A DNA stretch of 64,000 nt from Melioribacter sp051488685 (GTDB taxonomy: Bacteria > Bacteroidota > Ignavibacteria > Ignavibacteriales > Melioribacteraceae). Under the pieces are notes generated by a model. It ran no database searches, was not told the DNA's origin, and saw nothing but the letters and a program-made list of their open reading frames with translations. Both the position numbers and the translations under genes were made by a program. The stretch is taken from contig NZ_JBPSEH010000001.1 of assembly GCF_051488685.1 (NCBI RefSeq), positions 434,001-498,000 on the forward strand, in the 5' to 3' direction. Numbering within the stretch: the first letter of the stretch is position 1; every line of letters begins with the position of its first letter. Of the stretch, positions 18,323 through 27,490 are shown one piece after another.

Positions 18323-21300
18323 ATGAAAAGAATAATCTTTCTGTTTATTCTCTCTTACTCTTTTTTAAATGCCCAGAACAAACTTATACGCTTTCCATCT
18401 TTAAATCACGACGGTTCGTTAATAGCATTTTCTTATCAGGGTGATATCTGGACTGTTCCATCACACGGTGGACAGGCAATACGACTGACTGTACACGAAG
18501 GTTACGAGAGTAATCCGATTTTCAGTCCAGACGGTAACCAGATTTCATTTTCAGGAGAGCGATTCGGTAATTATGATATTTTTATAATACCAGCAAACGG
18601 AGGCGTACCAAAACGTTTAACTTATCATTCTGCAAATGATAATATTTCATCATTTACGAAAGATGGAAATATTTTGTTCAATACATATCGTGAATTTAGA
18701 AAAATTGAGCGTCCTCCTGAAATTTATGTTATATCGGAAGAAGGTGGCACAGAGAAAAGATTATTGGGTACACAGGGTTACGAACCCTCGTTATCCCCGA
18801 ACGGAAAATTTCTTGCGTTTGTAAGAGCAGACATTAATCCTGTCGAAAGACTTGAATATGACGGACCATCTAACCGTGAAATCTGGATTTACAATTTCGA
18901 AAGCGGCAAATATACCAAACTGGATCTCTTCCGAACTAACGACATTCAACCCAGATGGAAAGACGACAACACTCTCTATTTCTTAAGTTCAGAATCGGGA
19001 CAATATAACATCTACAGGCTCCAGCTTGACGTAAACGGCAATCAAGCATCCCGACCGGAGAAGATAACAAACTTCAAGGATCATTCTGTAAGACACTTCA
19101 ATATTTCCGGAGATGGCAATTTAATTGTATTTGAGCAGCATCAGTCGATTTATTTACTTGATACTCGAACAAATGATTACCGTACAGTAGACATAAATAT
19201 AGGTACCGACTACCGCTATGATCCTGTTGAGTACAAAACTTTTTCCAAATCTGCAACCGAATACGCTGTGTCACCAAACGGTAAATTAATGGCCTATGTT
19301 GTACGGGGAGAAATCTTTTTAAAAGAGAACAACAAAGAGGAGAGCAAATCGATCAATTTATCGGATTCTCCCTTTAACGACAGAGGAATTGCATGGCTAA
19401 GCGATACAACATTAATATTTACCTCTGACAGAACGGACAATAATTTCGAAATCTATTTAATAAGGTCATCTGACGTTAAAGAACCCGACCTATTCAAAAC
19501 CCTTAAGCGGGAAATCATCCGTTTAACAAACTCAAAAGAAGACGAAGTTGCACCGGTAATTTCTAACAAAATGGATAAGATAGCTTACCTCCTGGAAGGT
19601 GAAAAGAAAAAATTAATTACAGCTTCAATTGCTAGCAATGGGAAAATGAGCAATGCTATTATCTTACAAGAAAGTTGGGCTGAACCGCACGGCGTATGCT
19701 GGAGTCCCGACGATAAATGGCTGGCTTATTCGATGGACGATTTGTATTTCAATGAAGAAGTATTTATTCAAGCTGCCGACAATTCTTCTCCGGCTATAAA
19801 TGTAAGTATGCATCCCCGCTCCGATTTTAGTCCACACTGGAGTAAAGACGGTACAAAACTGGCATTCATATCGGAACGCCACAACAGGAACAACGATGTT
19901 TGGTTCGTATGGCTTAAAAAATCGGATTGGGAAAAAACGGAAGAAGATTGGAAAGAAACCGAAGACACGAGTAAGAACAAAAAGAATAACCTTGAAATTA
20001 AAATCGACTTCGAAAATATACATGAACGTTTGGTACATGTAACCGACTTCTCAGGAAATGAAAACGACGTGGTTATTTCAGCCGACGGCAAAACATTTTT
20101 TTACACGGCTGAGAATACTTCTGCCAAAGGCAGGGATATCTTTTCAATTAAATGGAACGGAAAAGATCTAAAGGCATTAACCAACTCGGGTATTAATCCC
20201 TCTAACCTTTACATTACTAAAGACGATCAACTTTATTACATGAAAGAAGGGGGGAATATTGCCCGTATCGACACAAAGAAAGATAAAAGCGAGGACCTTA
20301 AGTTTATTGCAGAAATGTTTCTCGACCATTTACGTGAAAGAGAACAGATTTTTGAAGAAGCATGGCGTGCTTTGAGAGATAATTTTTATGACCCAAACTT
20401 TCACGGAAAAAATTGGCACGCTCTAAAAGATAAATACAAAGAACTCTGTCTTGCCGCTTCAACCAATTACGATTTCAGGGATATGTTCAACTTGATGCTC
20501 GGAGAACTAAATTCGAGCCACATGGGATTCCGCAATCAGGATCTTATTGAAACCCAGAAAGACGAGACAGGTTTACTCGGAGTTGAATTATTTCCAGTTG
20601 ACGAAGGAATGCTTGTAAATCACGTGGTGACTGGTTCGCCTGCCGATAAAAATGAAAGTAAACTTTATAAAGGCGATATAATTACTTCGGTTAATGGAAT
20701 TGCTCTAAATGGTAATTCCAACTTTTATCAATTCCTCAATAAAACGGCCGACGAAAAAATATTACTCACCGTAAAAGGTACTGACGGAAGGAAGAGAGAA
20801 GTAGCAATTCGCCCTGTTAAATCATTGGGAGATTTGTTATACAAAGAATGGGTCGACAGCAGAAAAAAATTAACAGAGGAATATTCAAAGGGTCGATTAG
20901 GATATATTCATATTCAAGGAATGAACATTCCAAGTCTGGAAGAATTTGAAAGAGAACTGACTGCAGCAGGATATGGGAAGGAAGGTTTAGTAATCGACGT
21001 ACGCTATAACGGAGGTGGTTTTACTACAGATTTACTTATGACGATACTGAATTACAAACAACACGCATACACAATTCCACGCGGTGCCGCAGAAAATCTG
21101 GAAAAAGAAAAGAAAAAATTCAGAGATTATTACCCGACCGGAGAACGCCTTGTATTTGCTGCCTGGCTCAAGCCTTCGATTGCTCTATGTAACGAAGGAA
21201 GTTACTCGAACGCTGAAATATTTTCACATGCTTATAAAAATTTAGGAATCGGTACCCTCGTCGGCTATCCAACGAATGGTTCGGTCATCTCTACAGACGC

Positions 21301-21502
21301 AAGGACTTTAATTGATGGTTCTTACGTCAGACTACCTATTAGAGGCTGGTTCGTGAAGGCAACCGATAAAAACCAGGAATTGGGTCCAGCTATCCCCGAT
21401 ATAATTGTCGATAATCCACCCGACTGGCTTGAAAAAGGAATTGACCCTCAGCTCAAAAAAGCAGTAGAAATTTTACTTGAACAAATTGACAATAAGAAGT
21501 AA
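18323..21502 (+). CDS. Tricorn-like secreted serine protease (S41)
   Basis: The 1059-residue protein has a signal peptide (about 1-17, ending in NAQ). Two beta-propeller regions of WD40/TolB-like repeats follow (about 22-330 and 340-620; motifs such as HDGSLIAFSYQGDIW and SPDGNQISFSG). A helical C1-like region precedes a PDZ domain (about 745-830). The C-terminal S41 peptidase domain has the predicted nucleophile S962 in NEGSYSNAEIF. Archaeal tricorn degrades oligopeptides in the cytosol, but bacterial homologues with signal peptides act in the envelope. GGAGG precedes ATG 18323. The gene ends before a large inverted repeat that may terminate it. Confidence 0.92.
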   Translation: MKRIIFLFILSYSFLNAQNKLIRFPSLNHDGSLIAFSYQGDIWTVPSHGGQAIRLTVHEGYESNPIFSPDGNQISFSGERFGNYDIFIIPANGGVPKRLTYHSANDNISSFTKDGNILFNTYREFRKIERPPEIYVISEEGGTEKRLLGTQGYEPSLSPNGKFLAFVRADINPVERLEYDGPSNREIWIYNFESGKYTKLDLFRTNDIQPRWKDDNTLYFLSSESGQYNIYRLQLDVNGNQASRPEKITNFKDHSVRHFNISGDGNLIVFEQHQSIYLLDTRTNDYRTVDINIGTDYRYDPVEYKTFSKSATEYAVSPNGKLMAYVVRGEIFLKENNKEESKSINLSDSPFNDRGIAWLSDTTLIFTSDRTDNNFEIYLIRSSDVKEPDLFKTLKREIIRLTNSKEDEVAPVISNKMDKIAYLLEGEKKKLITASIASNGKMSNAIILQESWAEPHGVCWSPDDKWLAYSMDDLYFNEEVFIQAADNSSPAINVSMHPRSDFSPHWSKDGTKLAFISERHNRNNDVWFVWLKKSDWEKTEEDWKETEDTSKNKKNNLEIKIDFENIHERLVHVTDFSGNENDVVISADGKTFFYTAENTSAKGRDIFSIKWNGKDLKALTNSGINPSNLYITKDDQLYYMKEGGNIARIDTKKDKSEDLKFIAEMFLDHLREREQIFEEAWRALRDNFYDPNFHGKNWHALKDKYKELCLAASTNYDFRDMFNLMLGELNSSHMGFRNQDLIETQKDETGLLGVELFPVDEGMLVNHVVTGSPADKNESKLYKGDIITSVNGIALNGNSNFYQFLNKTADEKILLTVKGTDGRKREVAIRPVKSLGDLLYKEWVDSRKKLTEEYSKGRLGYIHIQGMNIPSLEEFERELTAAGYGKEGLVIDVRYNGGGFTTDLLMTILNYKQHAYTIPRGAAENLEKEKKKFRDYYPTGERLVFAAWLKPSIALCNEGSYSNAEIFSHAYKNLGIGTLVGYPTNGSVISTDARTLIDGSYVRLPIRGWFVKATDKNQELGPAIPDIIVDNPPDWLEKGIDPQLKKAVEILLEQIDNKK

Positions 21503-21523
21503 ATACGATTAATTCAGATTGAA

Positions 21524-21605
21524 GGGGCTGTCAAAAAATTAAAAGGCTCAACTAATTATTCGTCAAATTAGTGAACGTTATTCTAAAAAAATATTAGACA
21601 GCCCC
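21524..21605. repeat. 82-bp inverted-repeat element (MITE-like or terminator)
   Basis: GGGGCTGTC (21524-21532) is matched by its exact reverse complement GACAGCCCC (21597-21605), enclosing a 64-base AT-rich interior. The interior has a smaller inverted repeat, CTAATT...AAATTAG. GGGGCTGTC-type ends followed by A/T-rich tracts resemble terminal inverted repeats of some IS families in this group of bacteria. It may therefore be a miniature derivative. It also sits between two convergent genes and is followed on the plus strand by TCATTTTTT, so it could act as a terminator for the protease gene. No clear target-site duplication is visible. Confidence 0.5.
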
Positions 21606-21615
21606 TCATTTTTTA

Positions 21616-22971
21616 TCAATCGAGAACCTTCACATATAAGTCTTTTATCATTTCTAAATATTTTAGCTGAACATCGACCGGTGGCAAAATCTCTTTGCTT
21701 TCTATTGCTGGCTTTATTCCATAGAATTCAAACAACTTATCTACCGCCTGAAAAAGATTAATATTCGGGAAATAATTATCCCTGAGAAAATGAATTAGTT
21801 TCATAATTCTAAAAGCATCCATCCAGAGAAATTTTTGTTTTTTTATCTGTTCAGGAATTACAGAATTTTTTACGATTCTCTTCCATGCTTGCGGAAAATT
21901 TTGTTCAATAAGAAATTTTTCAATACCTTCATGAACAGAAGCTGCCGACCTTAACATCTCGTCGATGTTTATTATATCATCACGATAGTACGCATCATTC
22001 CAATCTTTTAGCAATTCAAATATCATGGGATTATAGACGGACAAAATCGTGTCAACTTTACCTTGTTCCTTTACGCTTCTGCAAAATTCATTAATACTTC
22101 TACCGGTGCCGAATGGAACACGCCACGATATTCTTCCTGCAGGCCTAACCTTCGTATCGGAAATTAATTTTATTTCAGTCAGTTTTCTTAATTTTTCCAA
22201 AAAGTAAAAATCTTCACCTGCTTTCTTTTTATTCATTCCCCCCGCCTTACAATAATATTCAGCTGTGCAGGCAATTGTCGAGCCGATCGTCTGATATGCA
22301 TACGGCGAACCCGAATATTTTAGCATCAGGACGTAATACCTGAGAAATATTTCGTATGTTATTGTCGCACTCTTCTCTATTTCGTCTTCGGGCAGGTTGT
22401 GCTCGTAGTCGATATAAGCTGCATTAAGATCTCTTTTCTCAAAGTTTTCCACTACAGCCGTCAGATAATTTTTATCAACTGTGCAATCGGCATCTAGACA
22501 AATGATTAATTTCTTTTTGTCATTTGAATAGTCAAATTTTGTGAGTGCCAGATCCATTCCTATTTTACGTGCATAGCCAACACCAGCAAATTTATCCGGC
22601 AATTCATTACCAGGAGAGCATGCATCAACGATTCCTAAGTTCAAACCGGCTTCAATAATTGATTGATTTAAATGCAAATCGGGGACTTTATTATCAATAA
22701 TGCCCTTCAGAATTTCAATACTGCGACGATTATTTTCTTTAATTCCTTCGTTTGCTGATCTGGAATTGTTTATAACAAAGAGGAATAACGTTTCGGCTAA
22801 ATATTTTTTTTCGAGTGCGGCAAGTGAGTTCAAAAGAGTTATAAGATTTTCGTATTCGTCGATTGCTGGAATTACAACTATGTTATTGTACAATTTTTTG
22901 TTATCTGGAAATATAGACCTCTCTAATTCCAGATATTTATATTTTTTAATGAAGTTAGGTAAATTATCCAT
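21616..22971 (-). CDS. Family 2-like glycosyltransferase
   Basis: The 451-residue protein opens its nucleotide-binding fold with NIVVIPAIDEYENLITLLNSL and has the metal-binding DxD motif in ICLDADCTVD (D160, D162). The GT2-like fold covers about residues 28-300. A C-terminal helical part of about 150 residues follows and is not recognised. There is no signal peptide or obvious membrane helix, so it likely acts in the cytoplasm or at the inner face of the membrane. Donor and acceptor cannot be told. Its start overlaps the end of miaA by 8 bases, implying co-translation, though no metabolic link to miaA is evident. Confidence 0.78.
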   Translation of the reverse strand: MDNLPNFIKKYKYLELERSIFPDNKKLYNNIVVIPAIDEYENLITLLNSLAALEKKYLAETLFLFVINNSRSANEGIKENNRRSIEILKGIIDNKVPDLHLNQSIIEAGLNLGIVDACSPGNELPDKFAGVGYARKIGMDLALTKFDYSNDKKKLIICLDADCTVDKNYLTAVVENFEKRDLNAAYIDYEHNLPEDEIEKSATITYEIFLRYYVLMLKYSGSPYAYQTIGSTIACTAEYYCKAGGMNKKKAGEDFYFLEKLRKLTEIKLISDTKVRPAGRISWRVPFGTGRSINEFCRSVKEQGKVDTILSVYNPMIFELLKDWNDAYYRDDIINIDEMLRSAASVHEGIEKFLIEQNFPQAWKRIVKNSVIPEQIKKQKFLWMDAFRIMKLIHFLRDNYFPNINLFQAVDKLFEFYGIKPAIESKEILPPVDVQLKYLEMIKDLYVKVLD

Positions 22972-23860
22972 TGAAGTAATATTTCATTATAATGTCTGTT
23001 GCCTTTTCGATGTCGGCTCCTTCGAGCCAGTGGATGTTAATTCCCTCTCTTTCCATTTTACGGTACCAGGTCATTTGTCTCTTTGCGAAGGAATGGATGG
23101 CGCTGTTGAGTTTTTGAAACATGTCGTTATAATTCAATTCTCCTTTTAGATAAAGAGCGAGGTATTTGTATTCAAGACCAAAGAATTCGAGTTTTTTATA
23201 CGTCAATCCGGATTTAACCAAACTCTCTGCTTCTTCGATCATCCCTTCTTTTAGCCTTCTTTTCAGGCGTTCTGTAATACGTTTTTTAATTTCACTTCTT
23301 TCATATCTTATTCCGAGCACGAGGGAATTAATTTTAACTTTAGCAGGTTCTTCACGACTGCTTTTGACAATTATAGCTTTTATCATTCTATCGCGGTCAG
23401 ACAGATCCGTTGTGTTATGAAGTTTAGGGCTAATTTCCAGCAGCATCTTTTTCAATTCATCGTCTGTAAGCTTTTGCAGCTCGTCGTATCTTGAAAAATC
23501 AGCCCTGCCAAGTTTATAACCTTTTAATATCGAATGGATATAGAGTGGAGTTCCACCGACGAGAAAAGGAGTTTTATTGCATCGAACAATTTCTTCGTAC
23601 TCTCGATAAAACAATTGATTGAAAGTGTAGAGATTAAATTCTTCGGTCGCTTCAGCCACATCAATAAGATGATACTTGATTTGTCTTCCATTTACGATAT
23701 AATCATCAAGGTCTTTGCCTGTACCGATATTCAATCTACGGTAGACCTGTCGGGAATCTGCAGAAATAATTTCACCATTGAATCGATCTGCCAAATGCGC
23801 CGCCAGTTTTGTTTTGCCGGCGGCTGTAGGCCCAAGAATGGTTATTAAATTATATTTCAT
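22964..23860 (-). CDS. miaA: tRNA dimethylallyltransferase
   Basis: The enzyme adds a dimethylallyl group to N6 of A37 in tRNAs reading UNN codons, the first step to ms2i6A. The 298-residue protein is of normal length. It has the P-loop GPTAAGKT (10-17), the ISADSRQVYRRLNIGTGK motif containing the catalytic aspartate, and the C-terminal FAKRQMTWYRK motif. It begins 5 bases after the stop of the upstream sensor gene and overlaps the glycosyltransferase gene, so the three form one operon. Confidence 0.96.
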   Translation of the reverse strand: MKYNLITILGPTAAGKTKLAAHLADRFNGEIISADSRQVYRRLNIGTGKDLDDYIVNGRQIKYHLIDVAEATEEFNLYTFNQLFYREYEEIVRCNKTPFLVGGTPLYIHSILKGYKLGRADFSRYDELQKLTDDELKKMLLEISPKLHNTTDLSDRDRMIKAIIVKSSREEPAKVKINSLVLGIRYERSEIKKRITERLKRRLKEGMIEEAESLVKSGLTYKKLEFFGLEYKYLALYLKGELNYNDMFQKLNSAIHSFAKRQMTWYRKMEREGINIHWLEGADIEKATDIIMKYYFNG

Positions 23861-23865
23861 ACCGG

Positions 23866-26010
23866 CTACATACCGGAAACATACGGTATGGTTATAATAA
23901 CTGTAGTGCCTTCGCCAAGCGAACTTTCTACTTCTATCTTGCCGTTATGTGCTTCGACTATCTGCTTGGTAATCGAAAGTCCAAGACCAGTACCTTCTTT
24001 TTTACCCTGTGTAAAGAAAGGTTCGAATATTTTTTCTTTCAGGCTATCTGCGATGCCCAGTCCGTAGTCACGAATTAATATCTTAACGACTCCTTTTTTT
24101 TCATCTTTCTTTGTAATTACTTCGATCGTGCCACCATCGGGCATGGCATCGCATGCGTTTTTAATAATATGAGTATAACACTGATAAAATTCTTTAACGT
24201 CAATTTTTACGGTTACATCTTTATCGAATTCATTTTTAATGCTGCAATTCCTCGACTCTACATAAGTGCCGATACGCGAAGCATAGTCGTCTAATGTTTT
24301 GTTAAGACTTATATTCATTGTACGCAGAATCGATTTTCCTTCAGAATAGCTCGATGTAGTTTGAACCAGATCGGCAACGTGGTTTAACTGTTCGAGCAAC
24401 ATATCGATAATTTGAATGTTATCCTGCGATAAATCTTTATTTCTCAAATGCTCGGCATAACGTTTACTTACCAATATCGGCTTTTTAATATCCTGGATAA
24501 GGAAGTTAGCCATTTTGCCGAGCGATTGAACTCGTTCTACCTTAAGAAGCCGTTCTACCATTTCTGCGTTTTGCAGTGCAATGGCAGCGTGTATCGACAT
24601 AGCATTTAAAACTTCCTCGTCATCTTTTGAAAATTCGCCGTGTTTACTGTTGAGTAATTGAAGCACACCGATTATTTCACCTTCTCTGTTTTTGATCGGA
24701 AAAGTAAGAGCGTTTCTGGTTTCGTATCCGCTGGCTTTGTCGAAATCCGACCTGTAGCGAATATCTTTCGATACGTCTTTTATATTAAGAACCTCTCCCG
24801 TCTTTGCTACATATCCAGCCATTCCTTCACCGATTTTTAATCTGATCTCTTTAATTTCTTTTCCCATCGCAATCAACGACCAGAGTTCGTTTTTTTCTTT
24901 ATCGATCAGATAGAGTGTGCCTCGGTCGGCTTCGGCAATTTCTGTGGCTGCTTCAACAATATTTTTCAATACTTCGTCTATCTTAACTGTGGAGTTAACC
25001 AGCTCGGCTGCTTTGATTATTTTCTTCAGTTGAGCAATATCCATTTTATTTCCCTCTTCTTTTTTACTTTCTTTTTGTTCATTCTTATCGCCCTCGTTTA
25101 TATTTTCCTGAACAATCTCCTCAAAATTGTTTTGTTCTTCGTTAGTAATTTCTGGCATATTTTCATCGCGCTTTTCAAAAGTTTGCTCAACTCTTGTTTC
25201 TTTGATTTCTTCAGTGGCATTTATGGAATTGTCTATTAAGTCAGGAGTAAATTTATCTTCGTCGTGTTCTGTATTGGCTTCCTCAGTTTCTTCCTGTCCA
25301 GCAAGCAAATCAAAAATTGCCTCGTCGAGTTCTTCTTTCACTGTTTCCTCTTTTGATCCAATTATATCTTGCAACTCAGATTCTGGTTTCGGAATTCCAT
25401 CTTCATCTAACAGCAGGTCAAAATTGAAATCATCTACCTGGTTTTGATTCTCCTTGCTTTCGGTTTTTTCTTCAGGAAAATCAATCGAAGTCAGGTCGCT
25501 TAAATCTTTATTTTCTGGCAATTGTTTATCGTCAATCGGCTTAAAAAATTCCTGCGTTTTTGAATGTTCTTCGCCTCCGAGAATCTCATTTTCAGAAGTA
25601 GAATCTTTTACTTTTTCTATGGGCTGTTGGGTCAAATTTATTTTAATATTCTCGTCGATCTGAAGCAAATAATCGATTTCCTCTTTTGAAAGCGCAATCA
25701 AGTATGAATCTGATAATGCAATAGCTACTGCAGTTCTCGAAGTGCCTTCGAGTATTTCATCCTGTCCGAAGAATTCGTTTTCCTCGAAAATGTATGCTTT
25801 CGATTTACCGAGTAGTTTCTTTTTTATCAAATTAACTTTACCCGAAATAATTAGATAAACAGCGTCGGCAGGTTCCCCTTCCCTGTAAATCGATTCGCCT
25901 TCGTTGACAGTGAAAAGCTTACCTCTTATTTTATCCGCTTCAATTTTAGATATATCGACATTTTTAAGTAACTTATTCCTGCTTAATCTGCTTATTAATT
26001 GATTTTCCAT
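23866..26010 (-). CDS. cNMP-binding/GAF sensor with kinase-like ATPase domain, no H-box histidine
   Basis: The domain order is a cyclic-nucleotide-binding-like domain (about 10-125), a long acidic low-complexity linker (about 130-322), a GAF domain (about 330-485), a dimerisation helix, and a GHKL ATPase domain (about 600-712). The ATPase boxes look intact: N box IIKNACDAM, G1 DYGLGI, F box FEPFFT, and G2 GTGLGL. In the H box, where kinases read LAHEIxNP, this protein has LIQDIKKP, so the phospho-acceptor histidine is replaced by Q506. It may transfer signals without autophosphorylation or use another residue. It has no membrane segment or response regulator neighbour. Only 17 bases separate its start from the divergent glycosylase gene. 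Confidence 0.85.
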   Translation of the reverse strand: MENQLISRLSRNKLLKNVDISKIEADKIRGKLFTVNEGESIYREGEPADAVYLIISGKVNLIKKKLLGKSKAYIFEENEFFGQDEILEGTSRTAVAIALSDSYLIALSKEEIDYLLQIDENIKINLTQQPIEKVKDSTSENEILGGEEHSKTQEFFKPIDDKQLPENKDLSDLTSIDFPEEKTESKENQNQVDDFNFDLLLDEDGIPKPESELQDIIGSKEETVKEELDEAIFDLLAGQEETEEANTEHDEDKFTPDLIDNSINATEEIKETRVEQTFEKRDENMPEITNEEQNNFEEIVQENINEGDKNEQKESKKEEGNKMDIAQLKKIIKAAELVNSTVKIDEVLKNIVEAATEIAEADRGTLYLIDKEKNELWSLIAMGKEIKEIRLKIGEGMAGYVAKTGEVLNIKDVSKDIRYRSDFDKASGYETRNALTFPIKNREGEIIGVLQLLNSKHGEFSKDDEEVLNAMSIHAAIALQNAEMVERLLKVERVQSLGKMANFLIQDIKKPILVSKRYAEHLRNKDLSQDNIQIIDMLLEQLNHVADLVQTTSSYSEGKSILRTMNISLNKTLDDYASRIGTYVESRNCSIKNEFDKDVTVKIDVKEFYQCYTHIIKNACDAMPDGGTIEVITKKDEKKGVVKILIRDYGLGIADSLKEKIFEPFFTQGKKEGTGLGLSITKQIVEAHNGKIEVESSLGEGTTVIITIPYVSGM

Positions 26011-26027
26011 AAAATTGCTTTGATGTT

Positions 26028-26660
26028 ATGAAAAAATTTGAAATTGAAAGAGCACTTTTGCATCTCAGCAGAAACGACAAGGTGCTATCAACGTTAATAA
26101 AAAACAATGGTATTTGCAATTTACCGACACACAAAAAATACTTTATTGCTCTCTTAAGAGCAATAATTGGCCAACAATTATCGATTAAAGCTGCAGATTC
26201 AATAAACAGGAAATTCTTGTCATATTTTGACAATTCCCCCACACCAGATTTAATTCTTTTCACAAAAGACGAAACACTCCGTTCCCTCGGTCTTTCGAAT
26301 GCAAAAGTGAAATACGTTAAGGATCTGGCCTTAAAGGTAAAAAACGGTGAAGTCAGACTTCAAAAATTGTTGAACAAATCCGACGAAGAAATTATTGTCG
26401 AACTTACAAAAGTCAAAGGCATTGGTGTTTGGACTGCACAGATGTTCTTAATTTTCACACTCGGAAGACCGGATGTCTTGCCAGTCGATGATCTTGGCAT
26501 TAGAAAGGCTATAATGTTAAATTACGGCTTTAAAAATTTACCTTCTGGCGAAGAAATAGTCAGATTAGCAAAAAATAATGGATGGTCGCCCTTTTCCACT
26601 ATAGCTTCACTTTATCTGTGGAAAAGTCTCGACACTAATTTTGAAACTATTTTAAGGTAA
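26028..26660 (+). CDS. DNA-3-methyladenine glycosylase II (AlkA-type)
   Basis: This cytoplasmic base-excision repair enzyme removes alkylated purines. The 210-residue protein is the short form lacking the AlkA N-terminal domain. It has the helix-hairpin-helix motif VKGIGVWTAQMFLIF (about 129-143) and the downstream catalytic region RPDVLPVDDLGIRK, with paired aspartates D154/D155. It is an HhH-GPD superfamily member without the iron-sulphur cluster cysteines seen in Nth/MutY. It is divergent from the sensor gene with almost no intergenic space, so its promoter must lie inside that gene. The ECF sigma gene follows 14 bases downstream. Confidence 0.9.
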   Translation: MKKFEIERALLHLSRNDKVLSTLIKNNGICNLPTHKKYFIALLRAIIGQQLSIKAADSINRKFLSYFDNSPTPDLILFTKDETLRSLGLSNAKVKYVKDLALKVKNGEVRLQKLLNKSDEEIIVELTKVKGIGVWTAQMFLIFTLGRPDVLPVDDLGIRKAIMLNYGFKNLPSGEEIVRLAKNNGWSPFSTIASLYLWKSLDTNFETILR

Positions 26661-26674
26661 CGGCATCATACCAG

Positions 26675-27244
26675 ATGAATGAACAACAATTAATCGAGGC
26701 GGCTCAAAAAGGCGACAGAAAAGCTCTGGCAGAACTGGTCAAAATGTATGAGCAGACAGTCTATAATTTTTCGTTCAAGCTGTGCCGAAATCGAGAAAGA
26801 GCCGAGCACACAATGCAAGAAACATTTTTAAGTATGGTTAAGAACTTGAACCAGTTCTCGGGACAGTCGAAGCTATCCACATGGCTCTACCGAGTTGTTG
26901 CAAATCACTGCTTGATGCTGGCTCGTTCTGAAAACAGGTATGGATTTTCATCATTCGACGATGACGAGTCATACATCGACGAAAAAGAAATTGCCGAATG
27001 GAAGGTGACACCCGACAGGATTACCGAGAACAACGAGCTGAAAATGATCCTTGACGAGTCGATTCAAAAACTTGCGCCCGAATACAGAGTGGTTTTTATG
27101 CTCAGGGACGTCGAAGGCCTTTCGACTGAAGAAACAGCCAAGCTGCTCGATTTAACAGTGCCTGCTGTCAAATCGAGACTCCATCGTGCACGCGCTTTTT
27201 TAAGGAATGAATTAAACGAGAGATTTGCACATGAACTCAAATAA
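26675..27244 (+). CDS. ECF RNA polymerase sigma factor
   Basis: This 189-residue sigma-70 family protein has region 2 at about 10-80 (LAELVKMYEQTVYNFSFKLC; STWLYRVVANHCLMLAR). Region 4 is at about 130-180 (LAPEYRVVFMLRDVEGLSTE; VPAVKSRLHRARAFLR). It is RpoE-like in character. The anti-sigma gene overlaps its 3' end by 14 bases, so the two are translationally coupled. The regulon is unknown; the DNA glycosylase gene upstream is close enough to be co-transcribed. Confidence 0.92.
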   Translation: MNEQQLIEAAQKGDRKALAELVKMYEQTVYNFSFKLCRNRERAEHTMQETFLSMVKNLNQFSGQSKLSTWLYRVVANHCLMLARSENRYGFSSFDDDESYIDEKEIAEWKVTPDRITENNELKMILDESIQKLAPEYRVVFMLRDVEGLSTEETAKLLDLTVPAVKSRLHRARAFLRNELNERFAHELK

Positions 27245-27482
27245 AATATCGTGCAAAGAAGTGATGTATCACATTTGTGATAATCTCGGTGAAGATTTAG
27301 ATTCTCCGCGTTGTATCGAGATCAAAACTCATCTGGAAAATTGCGAGAACTGCCAGCACTATTTCCAGAATATCGAGTTGACAATTCAGTTTTACAAAAA
27401 ATATAACGTGGACTTACCCAAAGATGCTCACAATCGACTGATCGACTTTCTTGGATTAAGCGACTGCATCGAGGAAAAATAA
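27231..27482 (+). CDS. Small zinc-finger (ZAS) anti-sigma factor
   Basis: The 83-residue soluble protein contains HLENCENCQHYF, the HxxxCxxC zinc motif of anti-sigma factors (zf-HC2 class), and has no transmembrane helix. It overlaps the 3' end of the ECF sigma gene and presumably binds and inhibits that sigma factor. Because it lacks a membrane domain it is likely a cytoplasmic sensor, for example of redox state or metals through its zinc site. ATG 27231 is preferred over a TTG six bases upstream. Confidence 0.82.
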   Translation: MNSNKISCKEVMYHICDNLGEDLDSPRCIEIKTHLENCENCQHYFQNIELTIQFYKKYNVDLPKDAHNRLIDFLGLSDCIEEK

Positions 27483-27490
27483 AAGTAAAT

